DNA from: CAZPNX01 sp964518765
GTDB taxonomy: Bacteria; Edwardsbacteria; AC1; EtOH8
Assembly (NCBI GenBank): GCA_964518765.1
Contig: CAZFJC010000024.1
Span: forward strand, 1-38,791
DNA length: 38,791 nt
Reading direction: 5' to 3'
Below, piece by piece: positions 8,571-16,276 of the stretch. The notes under the pieces are model-generated. The model saw only the letters and a program-made list of their open reading frames with translations. It was not told the DNA's origin and made no database searches. A program made the position numbers and the translations under genes. The stretch's first letter is position 1; every line of letters starts with the position of its first letter.

Positions 8571-10193
8571 TTAGCCTCCTTTACAGTTAGCCTGTTGCCT
8601 AGCCTCCCGGACGAAGTCGCGGAACAGCGGGTGCGGCCGCATGGGTCGTGATTTGAATTCCGGGTGGAACTGGCAACCCAGGAACCAGGGATGGCCCGGC
8701 AGCTCGGCCATCTCCACTAACGAGCCGTCGGGGGATGTCCCGGAAAAGATCATCCCCTTGGCCGCCAGCCTCTCCCGGTATTCGTTGTTGACCTCGTATC
8801 GGTGGCGATGGCGCTCCGAGACCTCGTCGGCCCCGTAGGCCGCCCGGGCCAGGCTGCCCTTGGCCAGCAGGCAGGGATAGGCCCCCAGGCGCATGGTCCC
8901 CCCCATGTTCTCGACCCCGCGCTGGTCCGGCAGGAAGTCGATGACCGGGTGGGGCGTCTTGCCGTCGAACTCGGTGGAGTGGGCCCCCTTCAGGCCGCAG
9001 ACGTTGCGGGCGAACTCGATGATGGCGATCTGCATCCCCAGGCAGATGCCGAAGTAGGGGACGCCGTTCTCCCGAGCGTACTGGGCGGCCAGCACCTTGC
9101 CCTCCGCCCCCCGCTCGCCAAAGCCCGGACAGACCAGGATCCCATGACATCCGCCCAGCCTTTGTCCCAGGTTGCCCCGATCCAAAAGCTCGGTGTCCAC
9201 CCAGTCCAGCTCCACCCGCACCCGGTTGGCGGCACCGGCGTGGACGAAGGCCTCGATGATGCTCTTGTAGGCGTCGTGCAGCCCCACGTACTTGCCGCAG
9301 ATGGCAATTTTGACCGTCCCCTCGGGATGCTGGAGGCGGGAGACCATCTCGCGCCAGGCCGCCAGGTCGGGCTTGTGAAAGCCCACCCCCAGGATATGGG
9401 TCACCATCTCGTCCAACCCGTCGTTGTGGAAACGCAGAGGGATCTCGTAGATGCTCTCCACGTCCACCGCCTCCACCACCGCCTCCGAGGAGACGTTGCA
9501 GAACAGACCGATCTTCTCTTTTAGCTCCCGGCCCAAGGGCTTTTCGGAGCGGCAGATGATGATGTCGGGCTGGACCCCGATCTCCCGGAGCTTGTTGACC
9601 GAGTGCTGGGTGGGCTTGGTCTTCAGCTCGCCCGAGGCGCTGATGTACGGCACCAGGGTCAGGTGGATGTAGCAACAGTTCTCCCGGCCCACGTCCAGCC
9701 GGAACTGCCGCACCGCCTCCAGGAACGGCAGGCCCTCGATGTCCCCCACCGTCCCCCCGATCTCGGTGATGATGACGTCGGCATCGCCGGCCGCGGCCAG
9801 CTGATGGATGCGGGCCTTGATCTGATCGGTGACGTGGGGCACCACCTGCACCGTTTTGCCCAGGTAGTCGCCCTTCCTCTCTCGTGAGATGATGGCCTCG
9901 TAGATCTGGCCGGCGGTCAGGTTGTTCTCCCGCTTCAGGGATCGGTCGATGAAGCGCTCGTAATGACCCAGGTCCAAGTCGGCCTCGGCCCCATCGTCGG
10001 TGACGAAGACCTCGCCGTGCTGGAAGGGGCTCATGGTGCCCGGATCCACGTTGAGATAAGGGTCGAATTTTTGGATGTTGACCCGCAACCCCCGCGCCTT
10101 GAGAAGGTAGCCCAACGAGGCCGAGGCGATGCCTTTTCCCAACGAGCTAACCACCCCGCCGGTGACGAACACGTACTTGGTTTTCTGCTTCAT
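8571..10193 (-). CDS. pyrG: CTP synthase (glutamine-hydrolysing)
   Basis: The product is 540 residues. It amidates UTP to CTP using ATP and glutamine in the cytoplasm. The N-terminal synthetase domain shows FVTGGVVSSLGKGI (P-loop), KFDPYLNVDPGTMSP and DDGAEADLDLGHYERF. The C-terminal class I glutamine amidotransferase domain has the catalytic Cys in YFGICLGMQ and the His/Glu pair in CQFHPEF. The length is standard. The ATG at 10193 (MKQKTKYVFVTGG) is chosen over one at 10217, because the likely promoter would start transcription near 10213, inside or at the upstream ATG. The lower start leaves about 20 bases of leader with an AAGAG Shine-Dalgarno. Confidence 0.97.
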   Translation of the reverse strand: MKQKTKYVFVTGGVVSSLGKGIASASLGYLLKARGLRVNIQKFDPYLNVDPGTMSPFQHGEVFVTDDGAEADLDLGHYERFIDRSLKRENNLTAGQIYEAIISRERKGDYLGKTVQVVPHVTDQIKARIHQLAAAGDADVIITEIGGTVGDIEGLPFLEAVRQFRLDVGRENCCYIHLTLVPYISASGELKTKPTQHSVNKLREIGVQPDIIICRSEKPLGRELKEKIGLFCNVSSEAVVEAVDVESIYEIPLRFHNDGLDEMVTHILGVGFHKPDLAAWREMVSRLQHPEGTVKIAICGKYVGLHDAYKSIIEAFVHAGAANRVRVELDWVDTELLDRGNLGQRLGGCHGILVCPGFGERGAEGKVLAAQYARENGVPYFGICLGMQIAIIEFARNVCGLKGAHSTEFDGKTPHPVIDFLPDQRGVENMGGTMRLGAYPCLLAKGSLARAAYGADEVSERHRHRYEVNNEYRERLAAKGMIFSGTSPDGSLVEMAELPGHPWFLGCQFHPEFKSRPMRPHPLFRDFVREARQQANCKGG

Positions 10194-10219
10194 ATCACTC
10201 TTAAGATAAACCAGCATTT

Positions 10220-10248
10220 AGTTTACCGCAAAAGTAAGGGGAAGTCAA
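10220..10248 (-). promoter_or_regulatory. Promoter of pyrG
   Basis: On the minus strand TTGACT (10248-10243) is followed after exactly 17 bp by TAAACT (10225-10220). The predicted start near 10213 supports the ATG at 10193 as the true pyrG start. The promoter diverges from the subtilase promoter about 60 bp away. Confidence 0.6.
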
Positions 10249-10302
10249 ATGGAAATAATCGGACTAGATCCCCCGGCACGCCCGACCCGTAGAAGTAAGC
10301 CA

Positions 10303-10332
10303 TTGACATCTATCCTCAATAAAGTTTATAAT
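10303..10332 (+). promoter_or_regulatory. Consensus sigma70 promoter of the subtilase gene
   Basis: TTGACA (10303-10308) and TATAAT (10327-10332) are both perfect hexamers, separated by 18 bp. The start site would be near 10339, giving a leader of about 29 bases that contains the AAAGGA Shine-Dalgarno before the ATG at 10368. Confidence 0.75.
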
Positions 10333-10367
10333 GACGTTTTATAAATTATCCAACGAAAGGATCCCCT

Positions 10368-13300
10368 ATGAACCGAAAAACATCCCTCCTGTCCCTGGCA
10401 GTGCTGGCCATGGCCTGCTGCCCCCTGCTGGCGGCGGGCGCGGCCCAGACGCCGGCCTCCCCCATAGAGGTGGCCGACGCCGGCCAGTACCAGCCCGAGG
10501 CCTTGGGCGGCGCCAACCTGGTGCTGTTCTCCAACGGCATCGTCATCGACACCGACCGGCCCGAGCCAGAGCTGCCCCAGGCTCTGACCATCAGCGGCTA
10601 CCAGGATGGGCAGCCCGGCTACTACATCATTCAATTCTCCGGGCCCATCCAGGAGGCCTGGAAGCGCGACCTGGCTAACCGGGGCATCAAGTTCCTCTGG
10701 TACCTGCCCAACTACGCCTTTGTGGTCAGGATGGATCCGTCTTTAGAGAACCAAGCCAGACTCCACCCGGCGGTGAAGTGGCTGGGGCTCTACCAGCCGG
10801 CCTATAAGATCTCGGGCCAGCCCGAGCTCAAGGCTAGGGAGGGCAGTCTGACGACCGTCATCCTGGTCCACTACGACGAGGACCTCAACCAGGTCCTGGA
10901 CGGCCTTAAGGCATACGGCGCCGAGATCCTGGAGTCGACCGTCTCCGAGTTCAATAAGATGATAAAGGCCGACCTGCCGCTGGAGGCGCTGGAGGCCGTG
11001 GCCGGGATGAAGGCCGTCTCCTGGATCGAGCCCTGGCACCCCATCCATTTGATGAACGACCGCTGCCAGTGGGTGGTCCAGACCAACTCCAACGGCAACC
11101 GCGCCATCTGGAGCCACGGGATCCGAGGCGAGGGCCAGGTGCTCTCCTCCAGCGACTCCGGGGTCAGGGTGGCCCACAACGCCTTCTACGACGCCGGAGT
11201 CTCCCTCACCAACTGGGGCGACTACCCCACCCACCGCAAGGTGGTCGCTTACAAGCAGATCGGATCGGCCACCTTCGGCGACGAGAGCGCCAACTACTAC
11301 CACGGCTCGCATACCGGGGGCACCCTGTGCGGCGACGACTCCATAAACGGCGGCACCAGCGCCTATGACGGCATGGCCTACAAGGCCAGGCTGTATTTCA
11401 TGGACTGCGGCGGCTCCAGCGGCGGGCTCTACATGTACAACGACCTGGCCTACCTGTTCGGCCCGCCGCACAGCGGCGTCGCCGGCTATCCGGAGACCCG
11501 TTCCTATATCATGTCCAACAGCTGGGGCTCCCAGCAGAGCTCCGGCCCCATGCCCTACGACGCCCAATGCATGAGCCTGGACCAGTACACCTGGGCCAAC
11601 AAGGACTTCCTGCCGTTCTTCTCCCAGGGCAACACCGACGGAGGGCCATACATCGGCGCCCCGGCCGTCTCCAAGAACTGCGTCTCGGTGGGCGCCAGCC
11701 TCAACGGCACCGCCGCCGCCACCACGGCCAGTTTCACCGTGGTAGGCCCCACCCAGGACGGCCGCAAGAAGCCCCTGGTGGCGGCCCCAGGCGACGGCCA
11801 GACCCTTTACTCCGGGCTGATGTCGGTCAACGGCTCGAGCAACACCGGCTACACCGGCATGTCGGGCACCAGCATGTCCTGCCCGGCCGCGGCCGGCGCC
11901 ACCGTCCTCATGCGGCAGTATTTCACCGAGGGCTGGTACCCCTCCGGCGTCCAGACCCCGGCCGACGCCTTCGCGCCCTCGGCCGCCCTGCTGAAGTCGG
12001 TGCTGCTGGCCGGCGCCGACAAGGGCACCCCGGCCATCCCCGACACCCGCTACGGCTGGGGCCGCGTCAACCTGGATAGTTCCCTTTACTTCAGCGGCGA
12101 CGCCCGCAAGCTGGCGGTGGTCGACGATTCGGTCGGCCTGCAGACCGGCATGTACAAGGAATACACCTTCACCGTGGCCGACAGCCTGGGCCAGTTCCGG
12201 GCCGCCCTCTGCTGGACCGATTATCCGGGCTCGCCCGGCGCCGGCCGCCAGTTAGTGAATGACCTCGACCTGACGCTGATCGACCCCTACGGCACCACCT
12301 ACAGAGGCAATGTCTTCTCCTCCAGCCAATCGACTACCGGCGGCAGCTATGACACCCTGAATGTCGAAGAGAACTTCCGCCGCAACTACGGGGCCTATCG
12401 TCCCGGCACCTGGAAGCTGAAGGTCTCGGCCCGCAACACCCCTCAGGGGCCGCAGCCCTACGCCGTGGCCGTTACTGGAAAACTATCGGGTGTTCTCAAC
12501 TGGAACCCGGCGCCGCTGATCGGCATCCAGTCCACCACGGTGCTTGACGCCGGCCAGGCCAGGCCCAACGGCCGGCTCGACCCCTCCGAGACCGACACCA
12601 TCCGCATCGTGCTGGTGAACAGCGGGCCGGTGGATGCCGCCAGCGTCACCGCCAAGCTGCGCACCACCTCGGGCTACGTCACCCGGGTCGATTCGACCTC
12701 AGACTACGGCACCATAGCCGCCGGCGGCGGCACCTCGGCCGGCGACGACTTTTTGGTGACCATGAGCGCCTCCACCCCCGAGGGCACCACCATCCCCTTC
12801 GTCCTCCACTGGGTGAGCACCACCGGCGACAGCGCCGACATCAACTTCAACCTGGTCTGCGGCATCGCCCGCTACGCCTGGGCCGACCACAACGTCAGCA
12901 ACATGAGCCTATCGGTCACCAAATGGGGCTCCATCGGCTACGTTTTGGTGAACACCACCGGCAACGGCCTGAAGTTCCCGCTGTCGTCGTCCTCCTGGCT
13001 GTACCACGCCTCGTTCGTGGCCGGGAACGCCAACAACTACGTGCTCGACCGCTTCTACCCCAACACCGGGCACAGCGGGGCGGACAGCGCCAACACCGAC
13101 TGGAAGTGCTACACCCGGCCCGACTCCGGCGTCACCATGCTGGGCTCCATCACCTCGAACCAGGACAGCTGGGCCGAGTTCAACGACTCCAGCGCCTACT
13201 ACGGCGGCGCCGTCCGGACCCAGGGCCTGCAGGTCACCCAGATGGGCTACGCCTGGATCGCGCCCTACGACTTCGTGGTGCTGCGCTACAAGCTCAAGAA

Positions 13301-14102
13301 CGGCGGGGCCTCGGCCCTGAACAACATGTACGCCGGCATCGTAGCCGACCTCGACATGGGGGCCTCGGCCGCCACCAACCTGGGCGAGGCCGACACCCTG
13401 GTGCGCCACGCCGTCTACATGAGGCAGCGGACCACCCAGAACCCCTGCATCGGCCTCAAGCTGCTGGAGGGCACCTACCGCAACGCCGCCCTGATGCGGA
13501 ACAACCACGTCAACGCCTCCTATCCGGGCTACGTCTACAACAATACCACCAACCTGTGGAACGACTCCACCGCCCTCAAGTTCCTCAACGGCACCCTGAA
13601 GAAGGCCAGCGCCATGGCCACGGCCGATACCGCCGACTACTCGCTTTGGATATCGGCCGGCCCGTTCAGCCTCAGCCCGGGCGACTCCACCATGGTGGCC
13701 TTCGCCTTCGTGGCCGGCGACACCTCGTCCGACTTCTGGGCCACCTGCGATTCGGCCCAGGCCGTCTACGACCGCACCTTCCTCACCGGGGTGGCCGGAG
13801 GGCCGCTCCAGCCCCTGGCCCCGGGATCGGTCGCTCTCTATCAGAATCATCCCAACCCCTTCCGCTCAGCCACCGCCCTGGCCTTCCAGCTGCCGTCCCG
13901 GCAGCATGTCAGGGTCAGCGTCTACAACGTGGCCGGACAGAGGGTGAGGACCCTGGTGGACGGCGTCCAGGAGGCCGGGAGGCACTCGGTGGCCTGGGAC
14001 GGCAGGGACGAAGCCGGCAGGCACGTCTCGGCCGGCGTCTACTTCAGCGCCCTGGAGGCCGAGGGCGGTACCCTCGCCAGGAAGATGATCCTGGTCAAAT
14101 AG
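10368..14102 (+). CDS. Large secreted subtilisin-like (S8) serine protease with C-terminal sorting domain
   Basis: The product is 1244 residues. A signal peptide (1 to about 25) is followed by an inhibitor-like propeptide region (to about 230) and an S8 catalytic domain (about 245-575). The triad reads D263 in SSDSG, H315 in HGSHTGGT and S502 in GTSMSCP, with the oxyanion Asn384 in MSNSWGS. A jelly-roll P-like domain follows (about 580-705, with FRAALCWTDYPG and VNDLDLTLIDP), then beta-sandwich modules with a CARDB-like part (about 715-830). The last about 85 residues form a FlgD-like Ig / type-A sorting domain (HPNPFRSAT, VYNVAGQRVRTL, WDGRDEAG, ending RKMILVK). It is probably exported and attached to or released from the cell surface. 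The gene stands alone behind a consensus promoter, with an AAAGGA ribosome site. Codon use is strongly GC3-rich, like the core genes. Confidence 0.92.
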   Translation: MNRKTSLLSLAVLAMACCPLLAAGAAQTPASPIEVADAGQYQPEALGGANLVLFSNGIVIDTDRPEPELPQALTISGYQDGQPGYYIIQFSGPIQEAWKRDLANRGIKFLWYLPNYAFVVRMDPSLENQARLHPAVKWLGLYQPAYKISGQPELKAREGSLTTVILVHYDEDLNQVLDGLKAYGAEILESTVSEFNKMIKADLPLEALEAVAGMKAVSWIEPWHPIHLMNDRCQWVVQTNSNGNRAIWSHGIRGEGQVLSSSDSGVRVAHNAFYDAGVSLTNWGDYPTHRKVVAYKQIGSATFGDESANYYHGSHTGGTLCGDDSINGGTSAYDGMAYKARLYFMDCGGSSGGLYMYNDLAYLFGPPHSGVAGYPETRSYIMSNSWGSQQSSGPMPYDAQCMSLDQYTWANKDFLPFFSQGNTDGGPYIGAPAVSKNCVSVGASLNGTAAATTASFTVVGPTQDGRKKPLVAAPGDGQTLYSGLMSVNGSSNTGYTGMSGTSMSCPAAAGATVLMRQYFTEGWYPSGVQTPADAFAPSAALLKSVLLAGADKGTPAIPDTRYGWGRVNLDSSLYFSGDARKLAVVDDSVGLQTGMYKEYTFTVADSLGQFRAALCWTDYPGSPGAGRQLVNDLDLTLIDPYGTTYRGNVFSSSQSTTGGSYDTLNVEENFRRNYGAYRPGTWKLKVSARNTPQGPQPYAVAVTGKLSGVLNWNPAPLIGIQSTTVLDAGQARPNGRLDPSETDTIRIVLVNSGPVDAASVTAKLRTTSGYVTRVDSTSDYGTIAAGGGTSAGDDFLVTMSASTPEGTTIPFVLHWVSTTGDSADINFNLVCGIARYAWADHNVSNMSLSVTKWGSIGYVLVNTTGNGLKFPLSSSSWLYHASFVAGNANNYVLDRFYPNTGHSGADSANTDWKCYTRPDSGVTMLGSITSNQDSWAEFNDSSAYYGGAVRTQGLQVTQMGYAWIAPYDFVVLRYKLKNGGASALNNMYAGIVADLDMGASAATNLGEADTLVRHAVYMRQRTTQNPCIGLKLLEGTYRNAALMRNNHVNASYPGYVYNNTTNLWNDSTALKFLNGTLKKASAMATADTADYSLWISAGPFSLSPGDSTMVAFAFVAGDTSSDFWATCDSAQAVYDRTFLTGVAGGPLQPLAPGSVALYQNHPNPFRSATALAFQLPSRQHVRVSVYNVAGQRVRTLVDGVQEAGRHSVAWDGRDEAGRHVSAGVYFSALEAEGGTLARKMILVK

Positions 14103-14122
14103 CCCAAACCGCTGGCAATAAG

Positions 14123-14150
14123 AAAGCCCCCCGAGAGATCGGGGGGCTTT
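14123..14150. terminator. Intrinsic terminator hairpin after the subtilase
   Basis: A 12-bp perfect stem AAAGCCCCCCGA / TCGGGGGGCTTT with a GAGA loop lies 20 bp after the stop codon. Only three T residues close the stem on each strand, so it may act in both directions, ending the subtilase transcript and the convergent membrane gene. Confidence 0.75.
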
Positions 14151-14172
14151 GCTTGTATTACTGATTATCAAA

Positions 14173-14218
14173 ACCACCCCTAAGTCCCCTCCTTGTCTAA
14201 GGAGGGGATAGGGGTGGT
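14173..14218. repeat. Long G/C-rich inverted repeat (CCACCCCTA...TAGGGGTGG type)
   Basis: The left arm begins ACCACCCCTA and continues AGTCCCCTCCTT. After a GTCT loop the right arm reads AAGGAGGGG-AT-AGGGGTGGT. The 46-bp element forms a near-perfect hairpin just beyond the stop of the chimeric membrane gene. Elements of this wording recur in the intergenic spaces of many bacterial genomes and behave like REP/MITE-type sequences. It could also help terminate transcription from the minus strand. Confidence 0.65.
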
Positions 14219-14222
14219 CGGT

Positions 14223-14906
14223 TTACGGCTTCGGGATGGCTTTTGTCGTGCGGCCGTCCTGATAGTGCCCGTGGCGGTGGTGGATGTCCGGCGCGTGGGG
14301 GTGGGCGTGGACCAGCTCCGGATGGATATGCCGGTGCGAGTGGACGGCCGCGGCCTCCCCCTCCGGATGCCCGTGTCCGTGATGCCCGTCGTCATGGGTG
14401 TGCCGGTGGGAATGCTCCAGAACGCCATGGACGTGCTGGTGCTCGTGCCTCTCGCCGAACAACAGCCAGACCCCGGCCGCGGCCAGCGGCAGGGCGAGCA
14501 TGAAGGCCCTTCCCGGCGCCTGGCGGAAGATGGCCATGGACAGCCCGGCCCCTATGAAGGGCGCGGTGGCGAAGCAGGCGCTGGTGCGGGCCGTCCCCAG
14601 GCCCCGCAGGGCCAGGATGAAGAGGACGATGCTCAGCCGGTAGATGCCCCCGGACCTGAGCGCGGTTTGGCCGGTGGGCAGGCCCCGCCGGGTGTCTTTG
14701 CCCAGGTCGACAAGGCTGGCGGTGGCGGCGGCCAGGCCGGCCAGGAAAACGGCGCAGGAGAGCCAGGCCAGCCAGGGGAAGGGATTGCCGGGGAGATGGA
14801 CCAGGCGCAGGAACTTGAGGGCGAAGAGGGCCCAGGTGGCGTAGCCGGCCGCCTTGCCGGTGTAGAAGAGCAGCGGGTGGATGGATGGTTTGCCGATCAG
14901 TTCCAT
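14223..14906 (-). pseudogene. Chimeric membrane protein: ICMT-like N-terminus joined to EamA/DMT-like C-terminus
   Basis: The product is 227 residues in an uninterrupted frame. Residues 1 to about 91 look like the N-terminal half of an isoprenylcysteine carboxyl methyltransferase-like membrane protein: helices, then DLGKDTRRGLPTGQTALRSGGIYRL. In that family this stretch is normally followed by the S-adenosylmethionine-site RHPMY motif. Here it switches at about residue 92 (near 14633) to the tail of an EamA/DMT-type permease: LFILALRGLGTARTSACF, APFIGAGLSMAIF, GVWLLFGE, then a long His-rich tail rich in HxH and HHRHGH. Each family is recognised from memory only. The methyltransferase lacks its catalytic part and the permease lacks its first seven or so helices, so the protein is probably non-functional or a deletion product. 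A misassembly is also possible. The His-rich tail could still bind metal. Confidence 0.6.
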
Positions 14907-14946
14907 GAGAGGATTGTAGCATCGCAGAAAGAGGTTTGCAAGAAAA

Positions 14947-14967
14947 GAAAACCGGCCTGTAGGCCGG
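14947..14967 (-). terminator. Intrinsic terminator of the HNH-like gene
   Basis: On the minus strand CCGGCC-TACA-GGCCGG (14967-14952) is followed by TTTTCTTTTC. It lies 9 bp beyond the stop of the 14976-15815 gene and fits a rho-independent terminator for it. Confidence 0.75.
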
Positions 14968-14975
14968 AAATTTAT

Positions 14976-15815
14976 TTATTGCTTGAATGCGCTTATTTTA
15001 TTTATGCGATCCAATTTACTTTTTATGTACGATTCTAACACTTCTTGTTTTGTACGATAGTCCATAGGAAAGTGAGTATTACTTTCATAGATTGGTATTT
15101 CAATTTCAATATCTGTTTTATCATCATAAGAAAATATATTTACCCAATCAACAATGTTCTTTTGATTTGGATCATCCTCTGGATCAAGCTCAAGTACAAA
15201 ACCGAATGGTGGGCTTGATAACTCACTAACAATTCTTTGTCTACTATTAAATGTATTTAGTATTCCACAAAGCCCAAGGTAACGACAAATACTGCCACGC
15301 AATACATAAACATAAAGAGCGTAATTATTTGATATACCCTTTTTCCTTTTATTAAGAATAATTTCCCTGAGATCTGAATTAGCCTTTGCGAAACCATCGC
15401 TGTTGATAGAACAAAACATTGTTAAAACCTGTTTTAATATTCGATTTGGGTAAATACCGACAAAATGAAATTTAAATATTTTCTCACTACGTAACTCTGA
15501 TAATTGTTTGTAACCTTGATAAATGAAATCGACAAAAGCACCACCATACCAGCCACCGGTATTGTTATTGCAATAATTACATAGAGTATAAAAACCTATA
15601 CCCCTTTGTTTTTGCACTCTTCTCGTATTGCTTAAATCCCAAGGAAATTTATCTGAGCCTACATGTTTTATAAGTTCTTTGCCATAAACGATAAATTGCT
15701 TATGTGAATTAAAAGCTTTTTGAGGTGGTACATGCTCATAAGTTAATACACCATATTTACCGCAAATATGGCAAATACCACATTCATGCCTTATCCTAGA
15801 CATGGAATTTTTCAT
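14976..15815 (-). CDS. HNH-endonuclease-like protein
   Basis: The product is 279 residues. The N-terminal 90 residues have the layout of a Cys-rich HNH domain: C15-H-I-C18, then TYEHVPP (Glu27-His28), then LCNYCNNNTGGWYG with C79, C82 and Asn83-85. In HNH nucleases the two CxxC pairs hold structural zinc and the His/Asn residues form the metal-dependent nuclease site. Residues 90-279 are a mixed region with no motif I recognise. Base composition is very AT-rich (near 30% GC by eye) against about 60% for the core genes, which points to horizontal acquisition. It is 28 bp downstream of the interrupted membrane gene, so the two were probably one operon. A role in phage defence is plausible but is inference. 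Two ATG codons (15815, 15803) are possible starts, neither with a strong Shine-Dalgarno. Confidence 0.6.
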   Translation of the reverse strand: MKNSMSRIRHECGICHICGKYGVLTYEHVPPQKAFNSHKQFIVYGKELIKHVGSDKFPWDLSNTRRVQKQRGIGFYTLCNYCNNNTGGWYGGAFVDFIYQGYKQLSELRSEKIFKFHFVGIYPNRILKQVLTMFCSINSDGFAKANSDLREIILNKRKKGISNNYALYVYVLRGSICRYLGLCGILNTFNSRQRIVSELSSPPFGFVLELDPEDDPNQKNIVDWVNIFSYDDKTDIEIEIPIYESNTHFPMDYRTKQEVLESYIKSKLDRINKISAFKQ

Positions 15816-15843
15816 TTCTTATATTTATACCCGATACTACTAT

Positions 15844-16197
15844 TTAAACAAATTTTTTCAGGCTATTAACAATGTTGAATGATGCAAGCCACAAGATTAA
15901 CGTTAAAATAAATGCAAAGAAAATAGATGCAAAGAATTTAAGGTTTTCTGATTTAACATGTTTTACACTAATTGTATATAACCTAAAACTATAGCTTTGA
16001 AAATAAATTAATATGACTAAAAACGAAAATTGAAAAATTATATTTAGTATTATATTGCCTGTTTTTTCAACAACTAATTTTATTACACTTAAAATTATTA
16101 ACCATTCAAGAATATCGAACTATTTTGGTGCTATCTTTTCAATTATTATATAATGCGGTGGTAATTTTATATTTTTTATCTTATCGTTCTTTTCCAT
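15844..16197 (-). pseudogene. Small membrane protein interrupted by an in-frame amber codon
   Basis: An ATG at 16197 has a good ribosome site (AAGGGA, 8 bases upstream). The frame runs 25 codons (MEKNDKIKN...EKIAPK), hits TAG at 16122-16120, and then stays open in the same frame for 91 codons to TAA at 15844. The second part has the make-up of a two-to-three-helix membrane protein: FDILEWLIILSVIKLVV, NIIFQFSFLVILIYF and FFASIFFAFILTLILWLASF. No in-frame ATG, GTG or TTG lies at a suitable place after the TAG, so the long part cannot be started separately. The frame conservation on both sides suggests one ancestral gene of 116 residues broken by a point mutation, a sequencing error or rare readthrough. 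It is AT-rich like the HNH-like gene 28 bp downstream. Confidence 0.6.
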
Positions 16198-16235
16198 TAT
16201 TTTTTCCCTTATAAAAGAAATCGTTTATTAACTTA

Positions 16236-16265
16236 ACTCCCTCCCTGCTCACGCATGGAGGGAGT
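16236..16265 (-). terminator. Hairpin after the duplicated helical protein gene
   Basis: ACTCCCTCC (16236-16244) and GGAGGGAGT (16257-16265) form a 9-bp perfect stem with a 12-base loop, 11 bp beyond the stop of the 16277-17011 gene on the minus strand. The following minus-strand sequence (TAAGTTAATAAACG) is only moderately T-rich. Confidence 0.55.
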
Positions 16266-16276
16266 CTGATTATCAG

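Noticed and set aside
12909..13850. A 313-codon minus-strand frame under the subtilase gene
   Set aside because: The Gly/Val-rich composition and the lack of a ribosome site or motif mark it as a shadow of the protease gene.
15844..16197. Recoding of TAG as an amino acid in this genome
   Set aside because: Other genes here end in TAG at their expected lengths (for example the 4853-6322 gene and the small peptide ending at 32813), so TAG works as a stop. A mutation or error is simpler.
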